Origin: Coriobacteriales bacterium
Lineage (GTDB): Bacteria; Actinomycetota; Coriobacteriia; Coriobacteriales; UBA8131
Direction: 5' to 3'
Length of the DNA: 9,697 bases
NCBI GenBank assembly: GCA_031261765.1
Contig: JAISJA010000066.1
Coordinates: 1-9,697 of the forward strand
The notes under the pieces were generated by a model. The model had not been told where the DNA came from. It saw only the letters and a program-made list of their open reading frames with translations, and did not search any database. Made by a program: the position numbers and the translations under genes. This document shows, piece after piece, positions 1 through 7,559 of the stretch. Position 1 is the stretch's first letter. The number at the start of each line of letters is the position of its first letter.

Positions 1-1
1 G

Positions 2-1003
2 GAGCCGTATCTCGCGCGCACTCTTAATGGGTGCGCCAGTGGGGCGGCGGCGCTTGTGCGTGCTGAGATAGCGTTCTCGCGCTGCGAGTTCGACGAGGCC
101 GAGCAAATGTCCATGCGTGCGTTCAACGACGCGGGCCGGCACAAACAATATCATATTGCTATGCGAGCGTTATATTATGTTGCGCGCATAGGGCTGCATA
201 AGGGGTCATATGAAACGGTGCAAGACGCGCTTGGGCAAATGGAGCTGATAAAGTCGGCAATGCGGCCGAACGCCTGCCAATACGACTGTGCCACGGGGTT
301 CATATATTCTGTATTGGGCATGGTCGATAACGTGCCGGCATGGCTAAAGAGCGACTTCTCGTTCAGCGTCGCTCCAAGGCTTCTGCGTGGGTTCGAGAAC
401 ATAGCGCGCGTGCGCTATTGGCTTGCGGTAAAAGACTACCATCAGCTGCTCGCTTTTTTGGACGCACGCATAAAAGGCCACGATGACGGTTTCCTGTTCG
501 GAAGCATATCGGCCCGCGCTTTAATGGCAGTCGCCCTGTACCGTACCGGGCAACGCGAACGCGCGTTTGCGCTCCTTAACGAGGCATATGAATTGTCGGC
601 GCCAAACGATATTAAATTACCGTTTGTGGACCTAGCAAACGACATGCGCACGCTTACGGCCGCCGCGCAGAAAGCCGTCGCGCGCGGGGAAACCAAACTG
701 CCGCCGTTAGCGTGGCTTAAAGAGATTAACAGGCGCTCGGCCACATACGCGCGCAAGCTCACGTTCGTGGCACGTAAGTTCAACGAACGGGAGGGCAAAG
801 GACCAAAAGTGCGTTTGACGCAGCGCGAGCAGAAGATCTTAAACGGCCTTGGCCACGGGATGAGCCGCTCGGAGATAGCGGCAGATTTCGGCATTTCGCA
901 AAACACCGTTAAAGCGGCGATACGCATAATATACGACAAGTTGGGCGCACAGACACTGGGCGACGCGGTACGTATAGGCGAGCGTTACGGAATCTTAGAC
1001 TGA
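2..1003 (+). CDS. LuxR-family transcriptional regulator with helical-repeat sensor region (5' end outside window)
   Basis: This is the C-terminal 333 residues of a regulator. The frame is open to the left edge with no stop, so the gene begins upstream; the first start-like codon inside the window, GTG at 56, is probably internal. The last ~63 residues (from about 812) form a typical LuxR/GerE helix-turn-helix, seen as LTQREQKIL, GMSRSEIAADFGIS and NTVKAAIRIIYDKLGA. The preceding ~250 residues are Ala/Leu/Tyr-rich helical stretches resembling the TPR-like sensor of MalT-type regulators. An ATPase (NOD/STAND) module would be expected upstream in that class but cannot be seen here. It probably binds DNA as an activator responding to an unknown signal. 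The next gene is 290 bp away on the same strand and may or may not be a target. The HTH call is strong; the MalT-like architecture is inferred. Confidence 0.85.
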   Translation, partial: EPYLARTLNGCASGAAALVRAEIAFSRCEFDEAEQMSMRAFNDAGRHKQYHIAMRALYYVARIGLHKGSYETVQDALGQMELIKSAMRPNACQYDCATGFIYSVLGMVDNVPAWLKSDFSFSVAPRLLRGFENIARVRYWLAVKDYHQLLAFLDARIKGHDDGFLFGSISARALMAVALYRTGQRERAFALLNEAYELSAPNDIKLPFVDLANDMRTLTAAAQKAVARGETKLPPLAWLKEINRRSATYARKLTFVARKFNEREGKGPKVRLTQREQKILNGLGHGMSRSEIAADFGISQNTVKAAIRIIYDKLGAQTLGDAVRIGERYGILD

Positions 1004-1293
1004 GTTCCAGATATATAAGTCGTTTCGGGGAGCGCCGTATCGTATCAGGTAGGTGTGGGTGGAAGTGGTTTTAACACGGCGCTCCCCGTATAAGTTAAGT
1101 TTATATCGTGCGCTTCGCACAAAATACACCCCAAAGTATACTAATCTAACTTTATCTTTAAATTAAACTTAAAATGTTTGTTCTCAGCTTCATGACCCGA
1201 TATGTAGGTATACAATATAATTGGATATTTATTTTCTTGGTGTTGTATTGTATGCACTTTATCAGGTGAAAGAATCAGGTAATCGCAGGTGTT
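1004..1293. other. 290-bp AT-rich gap between regulator and diguanylate cyclase
   Basis: No convincing gene lies here. The left third carries the 13-bp inverted repeat described separately. The rest is very AT-rich, with a TATAAT-like run near 1213-1220 but no good -35 partner, so no promoter is called. The motif ATCAGGT occurs at 1261-1267 and 1274-1280, followed by GCAGGT at 1285-1290 just before the ATG at 1294. The last copy can act as a weak ribosome binding site. A similar TATCAGGT is at 1043-1050 in the loop of the inverted repeat. Confidence 0.5.
1026..1088. repeat. 13-bp perfect inverted repeat with 37-nt G-rich loop
   Basis: The arms are CGGGGAGCGCCGT (1026-1038) and ACGGCGCTCCCCG (1076-1088), an exact 13-bp match. 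The loop has five GG or GGG runs between 1048 and 1067, enough for a two-tier G-quadruplex. No T-tract follows the second arm, so it is not a standard intrinsic terminator for the upstream regulator, although the stem is strong. A 7-bp direct repeat, TATAAGT, occurs at 1014-1020 and 1089-1095. The right copy abuts the arm and the left copy is 5 bp away, which hints at a small inserted element. Confidence 0.6.
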
Positions 1294-2385
1294 ATGATAG
1301 ACAAAATAGAACAATTCGTATTGCGTATGGTTGAACGGCGCGACTTTGCAGATGATGACGAAACGCGCTTGTTTATAGTTATGGGGTTCGCATGTGCGTT
1401 CGTTGGCATAGCGCACGTGCTCATGCTGCTATTCTTCGTTTTAGCCTCTATATGGCCCCTTGTGTTCATCAACGCGGTCTCAGTAGTAGTGTATGTCGTG
1501 GCCTTCCTTTCCTCCAGGTCGCAACATTACCTGCCTGCCGGTCTGCTCGTCTCGTTCGAGATAATAATATACGCGTTTATCACCATGGTGCTTGTGGGTT
1601 TCGACACCTATGTGTACCTGTATTTCATATTGGCGCTCATACTGCAGTTCATCGTCCCGTATGCGAAGACCGCAGTTCGCGCCGTGGTCGGCGTCGTTAT
1701 ATTCCTTTTCCTTCTCACAAGCGCGTTCGTGCATATAAGCTTCGACCCATACATTGATATAAACAGCGCGTTCCTTATACCTTTCTCTTGTTTCAACGTC
1801 ATATTGTCCATGGCGGCGGTTGCCATAGAACTGTCGATAAACAACTTCGTCGAGCGGCGCATAAGCAATATAATGGCCGACCGCAGCGCGGAATTCGAGC
1901 TCCAGGCCATGACGGACACGCTTACGGGCCTAAGCAACAGGCGGGAGGCCGAGCGCTACTTCGCTGAGATATCAAACGAGTCGTCAGGCGGCAAACGGAG
2001 CCTTGCCATGCTTGACATAGACGACTTCAAGAACGTTAACGACACGTACGGGCACGCGGTGGGCGATACGGCTCTGCGCGAGCTGAGCCATGAGATAAGC
2101 GACGCCCTTCGTCAAACCGATAAGATATTCAGATGGGGAGGAGAGGAGTTCTTGGTCGTGTTGAACGGAGCCGTCGTAAGCGACGCCTTGAGTATAATGG
2201 ACGCGTTTCGCAAGAGGTTGTCCACTTCTGCGAGCGTCGCCGCCAAGCTCGGTTTCAATTTCACCGTGACAATAGGAGTGGCCCCGTTGGACTTAGACGA
2301 CGTGGACGGGAGTATAGCTGCCGCTGACCAACAGATGTACGAAGGTAAACGCAGCGGCAAGAACAAAGTAGTCGCGTATTCCTAG
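1294..2385 (+). CDS. membrane-bound diguanylate cyclase (GGDEF domain)
   Basis: This 363-residue protein should make cyclic di-GMP from two GTP at the membrane. Residues ~27-181 contain about six hydrophobic helices (roughly 27-52, 54-73, 79-101, 105-121, 125-146, 157-181) that match no sensor family I can name. A GGDEF domain follows from ~205, opening with DTLTGLSNRR. The signature is GGEEF at 282-286, the active variant. An RxxD motif (RQTD, 273-276) stands five residues before it, the position of the inhibitory product-binding I-site. DIDDFKNVND (241-250) carries the metal-binding Asp. There is no EAL or HD-GYP domain. The ATG at 1294 has a weak AGGT ribosome binding site 3-7 bases upstream. 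The gene stands alone between two intergenic gaps. Function by family is secure; the signal sensed is unknown. Confidence 0.93.
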   Translation: MIDKIEQFVLRMVERRDFADDDETRLFIVMGFACAFVGIAHVLMLLFFVLASIWPLVFINAVSVVVYVVAFLSSRSQHYLPAGLLVSFEIIIYAFITMVLVGFDTYVYLYFILALILQFIVPYAKTAVRAVVGVVIFLFLLTSAFVHISFDPYIDINSAFLIPFSCFNVILSMAAVAIELSINNFVERRISNIMADRSAEFELQAMTDTLTGLSNRREAERYFAEISNESSGGKRSLAMLDIDDFKNVNDTYGHAVGDTALRELSHEISDALRQTDKIFRWGGEEFLVVLNGAVVSDALSIMDAFRKRLSTSASVAAKLGFNFTVTIGVAPLDLDDVDGSIAAADQQMYEGKRSGKNKVVAYS

Positions 2386-2395
2386 GCGTTCATTC

Positions 2396-2425
2396 TTAAA
2401 GGTCGCCTACCGCCTGCGCTATAAT
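2396..2425 (+). promoter_or_regulatory. probable sigma-70-type promoter of the trpS operon
   Basis: A perfect -10 hexamer TATAAT lies at 2420-2425. The best -35 match is TTAAAG (2396-2401) with an 18-bp spacer, which is weak. It sits 37 bp before the trpS start and directly after the diguanylate cyclase, so it probably starts the trpS-scpA-scpB-rluB transcript. A purine-rich ribosome binding site, GGAGAGG (2446-2452), precedes the ATG at 2462. Confidence 0.55.
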
Positions 2426-2461
2426 GTGTTTATCAACAATTTAGCGGAGAGGAAACTATAG

Positions 2462-3498
<1,037 letters not shown>

Positions 3499-3499
<1 letters not shown>

Positions 3500-4392
3500 T
3501 GTCATACCGTGTAAAAATAGAATCATTCGAAGGCCCGTTCGAGCTGCTGCTTTCCCTCGTAAGTGACAACAAGTTGGATATAGGCTCCGTGTCAGTGGCA
3601 GAGATTGCCGACCAGTACCTGGCCAGCCTTGACGCGATGGGAACGAAACTGGACATGGACGTCGCCAGCGACTTCCTTGTGGTAGCCTCAACGTTGCTTC
3701 AGCTGAAAGCCGCCGCCCTGTTGCCAAGCGAAGACGACGTGGAATATGACGACGAGGAGATGGACCTGCTTTCGCCTTCTGACGCGCGTGAGATACTTAT
3801 CTCGCGGCTTATAGCGTATAAGCAGTTCAAGAACGCCGCCGCCGCCCTTAACGCCCGGTTGGAGTCCACTTCCAGGTTGCATTCGCGCGAGGCCGCCCTT
3901 GAACCTAAGTTCGTGGGCCTCATGCCCGACTACCTTGAGAACGTCACCTTGCATGAGCTTGGCGTCATATGCGCCGATTTGGCGTCCAGGCGGGAGGTGT
4001 TCTTACTTAACGCGGAGCATATAGCGCAAAAGCCCATTCCCGTGGAGACTCGCGTAGAGGCGCTAAGCGACATACTAAGCAAGAAACGCAAGATGTCGTT
4101 TAAAGACGCGCTTGGCGGCTCACATGACGCGGCTATAGTGGTCGTTAACTTCCTGGCCGTATTAGAGCTATACCATCGTGGCATCATAGATATGGAACAA
4201 GAAGAACAATACGGTAATATCACGCTCGCGTGGCGCGACGAAGAGGACTGGGCACCGGCCGTGGTAACGGACGACGAAGACGGCGAAGACGATAAAGACG
4301 ACGACATTGACACACAACGAACTGACGACGAGCGCGACGCGAGCGATAAGCGTATAGGCGACCTGGAGGATATACATGCCCGACACAGATGA
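3499..4392 (+). CDS. scpA: segregation and condensation protein A (kleisin)
   Basis: This 297-residue kleisin subunit bridges the heads of the SMC dimer and, with ScpB, forms the bacterial condensin that organises and segregates chromosomes. The N-terminal helical domain shows the family pattern (FEGPFELLLSLV, 10-21; LDIGSVSVAEIADQYL, 26-41), followed by the LKAAALLP helix (69-76). A linker leads to the C-terminal winged-helix region (~182-245), which binds the SMC cap. After it comes a very acidic tail (247-297) rich in Asp and Glu, beyond the usual family end. The ATG overlaps the trpS stop by one base, and the 3' end overlaps scpB by 17 bp. The start is supported by homology to the family N-terminus; there is only a weak ribosome binding site, so coupling to trpS is likely. 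Confidence 0.96.
4365..4370 (+). promoter_or_regulatory. ribosome binding site of scpB inside scpA
   Basis: GGAGGA stands five bases before the ATG at 4376, within the last codons of scpA. It fixes the scpB start and shows that scpB can be initiated independently of the overlapping upstream frame. Confidence 0.75.
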
Positions 4393-5155
4393 TAATAGCT
4401 TAAGCGGGGCGCTGGAAGCCCTGCTATTCGTTTCTGACGAACCGGTTAAGGTCAGCAAGTTAGCTGACATACTGGAAGCGGACACAGAAGACGTTAAAGC
4501 GGCGTTGGTAGGATTGGCAGAACAGCTTGAACACGACGAGCGCGGCATACAGTTGCGTGACGTCGCGGGCGGATGGAAGCTTTACACGCACCCCGCATAT
4601 CATGAACTTATCGAGAAATACGTCATTTCTTGGGACACGCGCACTTTGTCGCAAGCCGCGCTTGAGGCGCTGGCCGTGATAGCCTACCACCAGCCCGCGA
4701 CGCGTGCGGACGTGAACGCCATACGCGGCGTGAACTCAGAGGGCGTCATAGCCTCTTTGGTCGAGAAGGGCCTCGTGCGTGAGGCGGGACGCGACAGCAG
4801 GGCCGGGAACGCTATATTATACGCGACTACGCGCACTTTCCTGGAGAAGTTCGGCCTGCGCACGCTAAGCGACCTTCCGCCGTTAGAGGATTTCGCACCT
4901 GACGAGGAGAGCAAGGCCTATATACGCGAGCGTCTGTCTGCCCGCGCGCCTTCGTCTGACGAACTGGATTTTGGTGACGACGCGGAGCGCGAAGATGACG
5001 CCGACGATATGCGCGGCATAGATGGCGCGGAAACAGGCGGCGATGCGGCAAATGACGCGGAAGGCGTTGACTACGGGGACGAATATACCAACGCTCAGGG
5101 CTTGGACGAGATCATAGGGGAGTCTGTAACCGAGAAAATCGAAATTGTCGACTGA
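4376..5155 (+). CDS. scpB: segregation and condensation protein B
   Basis: This 259-residue protein pairs as a dimer on ScpA and completes the SMC-ScpAB condensin. It has the two winged-helix domains of the family. The first covers ~8-85 (LSGALEALLFVSDEPVKVSKL). The second covers ~90-170 and includes the hallmark HQPATRADVNAIRGV (105-119), then LYATTRTFLEKFGL (148-161) and LSDLPPL (164-170). The conserved part ends near 190. It is followed by ~70 residues of acidic, Gly/Asp-rich, probably disordered tail, echoing the acidic tail of ScpA. The start is well supported by GGAGGA five bases upstream. The frame overlaps scpA by 17 bp. Downstream, a TTG in the rluB frame lies inside its last codons. 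Confidence 0.96.
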   Translation: MPDTDDNSLSGALEALLFVSDEPVKVSKLADILEADTEDVKAALVGLAEQLEHDERGIQLRDVAGGWKLYTHPAYHELIEKYVISWDTRTLSQAALEALAVIAYHQPATRADVNAIRGVNSEGVIASLVEKGLVREAGRDSRAGNAILYATTRTFLEKFGLRTLSDLPPLEDFAPDEESKAYIRERLSARAPSSDELDFGDDAEREDDADDMRGIDGAETGGDAANDAEGVDYGDEYTNAQGLDEIIGESVTEKIEIVD

Positions 5156-5157
5156 CG

Positions 5158-5198
5158 GCGACATCCAGGACCAAAGCGCTTATCAGCATCCTATGCGC
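5158..5198 (+). repeat. 41-bp direct repeat, left copy
   Basis: This copy matches 5272-5312 at 38 of 41 positions; the differences are at 5163, 5165 and 5171. The last 26 bases are identical in both copies and include a CCTATGCGC segment. The offset is 114 bp, exactly 38 codons, so the rluB frame stays open across the duplication. The left copy begins three bases after the scpB stop. Confidence 0.9.
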
Positions 5199-5204
5199 GG
5201 TTCC

Positions 5205-5252
5205 CGTCATTCCGGGCAGCCTTTACGTCATTCCGGGCTTGACCCGGAATCC
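5205..5252 (+). repeat. dispersed palindromic element (copy A) preceded by a half copy
   Basis: CGTCATTCCGGGC occurs twice, at 5205-5217 and 5226-5238. The second copy continues into TTGACCCGGAATCC, giving a hairpin with perfect 8-bp arms (ATTCCGGG 5230-5237, CCCGGAAT 5243-5250) and loop CTTGA. The first occurrence lacks the closing arm, so it is a truncated copy. From memory, very similar CGTCATTCCGGGC...CCCGGAATCC repeats are scattered through many bacterial genomes. Read in the rluB frame, the element gives the peptide RHSGLDPES. It shares its outline with copies B, C and D in the 7519-7762 gap. Confidence 0.85.
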
Positions 5253-5271
5253 ACTATGGCACAAGTGCCAA

Positions 5272-5312
5272 GCGACGTTCAGGAGCAAAGCGCTTATCAG
5301 CATCCTATGCGC
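5272..5312 (+). repeat. 41-bp direct repeat, right copy
   Basis: This is the partner of 5158-5198, identical except for three bases. It contains the ATG at 5307, the start codon that best fits the RluB family, so the same upstream sequence and ATG context exist twice, 114 bp apart. Confidence 0.9.
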
Positions 5313-6134
5313 TTACAGAAGTTCCTGGCGCGCGCCGGCGTAGCGTCGCGCCGTGGTTCCGAGAACCTTATGAGCGCCGGTCGCGTAAGCGTGAACGGCA
5401 CCGTCGTATGCGAACTTGGCAGTAAAGTCGATCCTTTATCCGATGAAGTCTCCGTTGACGGCGTGCCCGTGTCCTTGTCAAACACGCACACATATATAAT
5501 GCTGAACAAACCGGCCGGGTACCTTACTACCATGGATGACCCACAAGGACGCCATATAGTCCGGGAGCTGGTGCCGGCAGACGAGCATCCCGGGTTATTC
5601 CCGGTAGGCCGTCTGGATATGGACACCACCGGGCTCTTGCTATTCATGACAGACGGCGAACTCGCGCACGCGTTGTTGCATCCGCGTCACCACGTTAAGA
5701 AATGTTATCACGCGGTAGTGGACGGGGTGTTCTCAAACGACGCCGCAGACAAGCTGCGCGCCGGCGTGATGCTAGACGACGGCCCCACGCAGCCCGCCGA
5801 GGTACGTATCCTGCGCGTTCCGTCAGGCTCCGGCGCCGCGCTTGCCGACCTTGACCGGCACCATTTGCGCTACGACAAGAAGCTCAACACGAACGAGCGC
5901 GTCGCCGCGGCCAAAGGAAGGCTTAGACCCGCCAGAAGCGAGGTCGCCATAACGATATGCGAGGGGCGAAAACGCGAGGTGAAACGCATGTGCCGCGCGG
6001 TTGGACATCCCGTGATAGAGCTCGACCGCGTGTCGTTTGGGCCTTTGACGCTTAACGGGCTTTCATGCGGTAAGTGGCGCGCGCTCTGCAGCGATGAGGT
6101 GCGCGCGTTGAAGGAAGCCTGCGGTCTATCATAA
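5307..6134 (+). CDS. rluB: 23S rRNA pseudouridine synthase, RluB-like (RsuA family)
   Basis: The enzyme isomerises a uridine of ribosomal RNA to pseudouridine. From this start it is 275 residues long. It begins with an S4 RNA-binding domain (MRLQKFLARAGVASRR, residues 1-16; SAGRVSVNG, 23-31). The catalytic domain contains LNKPAGYLTT and the family motif GRLDMDTTGLLLF, whose Asp (residue 104) is the catalytic nucleophile, and later EGRKREVKRMCRAVGHPV. A basic stretch of ~40 residues before that last motif is longer than usual. The frame is open further upstream to a TTG at 5145, inside scpB, which would add 54 residues encoded by a 114-bp duplication/palindrome insertion. I chose 5307 because the family N-terminus starts there, but no good ribosome binding site precedes it at normal spacing. 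Other possible starts are ATG 5193, ATG 5256 and TTG 5145. It is the last gene of the trpS operon. Confidence 0.93.
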   Translation: MRLQKFLARAGVASRRGSENLMSAGRVSVNGTVVCELGSKVDPLSDEVSVDGVPVSLSNTHTYIMLNKPAGYLTTMDDPQGRHIVRELVPADEHPGLFPVGRLDMDTTGLLLFMTDGELAHALLHPRHHVKKCYHAVVDGVFSNDAADKLRAGVMLDDGPTQPAEVRILRVPSGSGAALADLDRHHLRYDKKLNTNERVAAAKGRLRPARSEVAITICEGRKREVKRMCRAVGHPVIELDRVSFGPLTLNGLSCGKWRALCSDEVRALKEACGLS

Positions 6135-6142
6135 ATTCATAT

Positions 6143-6158
6143 AAACATATATGTTTTT
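6143..6158 (+). terminator. AT-rich palindrome with T-run, possible terminator or operator
   Basis: AAACATATATGTTT (6143-6156) is a perfect 14-bp palindrome, continued by two more T residues, nine bases after the rluB stop. The stem is weak (one G-C pair per side), so termination is uncertain. It also lies 10 bp upstream of the next -10 box, where a repressor site would fit. Confidence 0.35.
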
Positions 6159-6165
6159 AATAAAG

Positions 6166-6171
6166 TATAAT
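6166..6171 (+). promoter_or_regulatory. -10 box of the pyridoxal kinase promoter
   Basis: A perfect TATAAT lies 45 bp before the ATG at 6216. No recognisable -35 is present at 16-18 bp; that space is occupied by the AAACATATATGTTT palindrome, suggesting activator or repressor dependence. This is inferred from sequence only. Confidence 0.5.
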
Positions 6172-6184
6172 CTTCATGTACGTG

Positions 6185-6200
6185 CAAACGGTTCAAACGG
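6185..6200 (+). repeat. short tandem repeat CAAACGG x2 in the leader
   Basis: CAAACGG occurs at 6185-6191 and 6194-6200, separated by TT (period 9), downstream of the -10 box. The second copy runs into GGAAGGGA (6199-6206), the ribosome binding site of the following gene. It could be a tandem binding site or chance. Confidence 0.4.
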
Positions 6201-6215
6201 AAGGGAACCAACTAA

Positions 6216-7076
6216 ATGCAAAAACGTGTGATAACGATCCAGGACATCTCGTGCATAGGCCGCTGCTCTCTAACCGTTGCCCTGCCAATACTCAGCGCCG
6301 CCGGAATAGAGACGTCAATCCTGCCAACGGCCGTGCTGTCAACGCATACGGGAGGATTCACAGGATATACGTTTCGCGACCTTAGCGACGACGTGGAGCC
6401 CATATGCGCCCATTGGCAATCACTTGGGATAAAGGCGGACGCGATCTACACGGGATACCTTGGAAGCGAAGACCAGCTTGATATGATGTCAAAGTTCTTT
6501 GACGACTTTACAAGCGACGGCAAATGCGGCAATGGCACGACCATCTTGGTCGATCCGGCTATGGCCGACGAAGGCAAGCTATATCCGGCGTTCGACGAGG
6601 CTTTCGCTTTGGGCATGCGCGATTTATGCGCGAAGGCCAACATCATAGCGCCTAACATAACAGAGGCGTGCTTCATGTTACAGAAGGCGTATCCAGGCGA
6701 CGACTACGACAGGCCGTATATAGAGGATATGCTGCGTGAGCTCTCTGACATAGGGCCCGCGAAAGTCGTCTTAACCGGCGTTAGCTTTGACGCGGGCAAA
6801 GTGGGGGCGGCGGCCTATGACGCGCAAGAAGACACGATAGACTATTACTTCACAGAGCGCGTTGAGGGCTATTACCATGGCACGGGCGACATATACTCAA
6901 GTACGCTTTTGGCGGCTATGTTAAACGACATGTCACTTGCTGAAGCTATCAAGGTGGCTTGTGAGTTCACTTTAGGTGCGATAAAACGCACCCACGCGGC
7001 CGGAACCGATCCAAAATACGGCGTTGATTTCGAGCACGGAATCCCGGAACTTATCAAATTACTTAAAATCGCATAG
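6216..7076 (+). CDS. pyridoxal/pyridoxamine kinase (ribokinase superfamily)
   Basis: This 286-residue cytoplasmic kinase phosphorylates B6 vitamers with ATP and so salvages vitamin B6. Family signs: an N-terminal VITIQDISCIGRCSL segment (5-19); the substrate-loop STHTGGFTGY (42-51); VDPAMADEGKLY (112-123), which matches the VDPxMxDxGxLY pattern of pyridoxal kinases; APNITEA (145-151); and the anion-hole/catalytic motif GTGDIYSS (222-229) with catalytic Asp225. The length is normal. The start has GGAAGGGA about ten bases upstream. It has its own -10 box and probably forms a separate unit from trpS-rluB. Its isoleucine codons are mixed (about 13 ATA, 10 ATC), unlike trpS. The paralogue name (pdxK or pdxY) cannot be decided from sequence, so no symbol is given. 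Thiamine-precursor kinases of the same fold are a less likely alternative. Confidence 0.9.
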   Translation: MQKRVITIQDISCIGRCSLTVALPILSAAGIETSILPTAVLSTHTGGFTGYTFRDLSDDVEPICAHWQSLGIKADAIYTGYLGSEDQLDMMSKFFDDFTSDGKCGNGTTILVDPAMADEGKLYPAFDEAFALGMRDLCAKANIIAPNITEACFMLQKAYPGDDYDRPYIEDMLRELSDIGPAKVVLTGVSFDAGKVGAAAYDAQEDTIDYYFTERVEGYYHGTGDIYSSTLLAAMLNDMSLAEAIKVACEFTLGAIKRTHAAGTDPKYGVDFEHGIPELIKLLKIA

Positions 7077-7111
7077 CTTTTAGATGCTTGCGGTGGCCGG
7101 AGTAAAGTTTG

Positions 7112-7120
7112 TGTTACTAT
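7112..7120 (+). promoter_or_regulatory. possible extended -10 promoter of the superoxide reductase gene
   Basis: TGT-TACTAT (7112-7120) fits an extended -10 element (TGn followed by a TATAAT-like hexamer) 33 bp before the ATG at 7153. No clear -35 is seen. If real, it would let the small redox gene be expressed apart from the kinase. Confidence 0.35.
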
Positions 7121-7152
7121 AGTTGCACTGTAAACTAACAGAAAGGAACATC

Positions 7153-7518
7153 ATGGCAGATTTTGACAACGCGGTAGAGGAGATCAACGATGGCGTTGAC
7201 GAGGAAGTACACTCGATTGAGGATATAGATACCGCTTCTGACTTCGAGCTGAAGCATACACCTAATATTCAGATAGAGGAACTTGCAAGTGGCCAGAAGG
7301 TCACCGTGACCGTGGGCCTTAAGGGCATAGCGCATCCACAGACAGAGGAGCACCTTATAGAGTGGATACACCTCTTCGTTGGCGGTGAGCCGGCGGGCGA
7401 GCAGACGTTCGGTTCAAACGACGATGTAAAGGCAGAGTTCACCATCGACCGTTCAAGTGAACAGGTCACGGCGCAACTGCTTTGCAATCTACATGGCGTT
7501 TGGGAGGCACGCGCTTAA
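7153..7518 (+). CDS. superoxide reductase (neelaredoxin/desulfoferrodoxin-type, single iron centre)
   Basis: This 121-residue protein reduces superoxide to hydrogen peroxide without making oxygen, a defence typical of anaerobes. The catalytic iron ligands of the family are all present: His35 (KHTP), His61 (AHP), His67 (EEH) and the pair Cys111/His114 in CNLHGVWE. The body from ~31 is the Ig-like neelaredoxin fold. No Cys-rich desulforedoxin domain precedes it, so only centre II exists; instead the first 30 residues are an acidic extension. The usual Glu-Lys-His motif reads Leu-Lys-His (33-35): the Lys that attracts superoxide is kept but the adjacent Glu is replaced, with a Glu one residue earlier. 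The ATG at 7153 has AAAGGA six bases upstream; an in-frame TTG at 7123 is rejected. The electron donor (rubredoxin or other) is not in the window. Confidence 0.92.
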   Translation: MADFDNAVEEINDGVDEEVHSIEDIDTASDFELKHTPNIQIEELASGQKVTVTVGLKGIAHPQTEEHLIEWIHLFVGGEPAGEQTFGSNDDVKAEFTIDRSSEQVTAQLLCNLHGVWEARA

Positions 7519-7559
7519 AATACGCCCAGACACGATTTATCGCTTCAGCGATATTCTTC

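Noticed and set aside
1095..1172. 9-bp inverted pair TTAAGTTTA / TAAACTTAA
   Set aside because: It is in very AT-rich DNA with a wide gap; expected by chance.
1004..1293. c-di-GMP riboswitch in the leader of the diguanylate cyclase
   Set aside because: None of the conserved GEMM core segments are visible; only the simple inverted repeat is present.
1141..1416. 91-aa minus-strand ORF across the AT-rich gap and the start of the cyclase gene
   Set aside because: No recognisable family or ribosome binding site. It overlaps the cyclase start and is rich in AT-driven residues, as expected by chance.
7123..7152. TTG start 10 codons upstream for the superoxide reductase
   Set aside because: The ATG at 7153 has AAAGGA at ideal distance, and the upstream codons would overlap the likely promoter.
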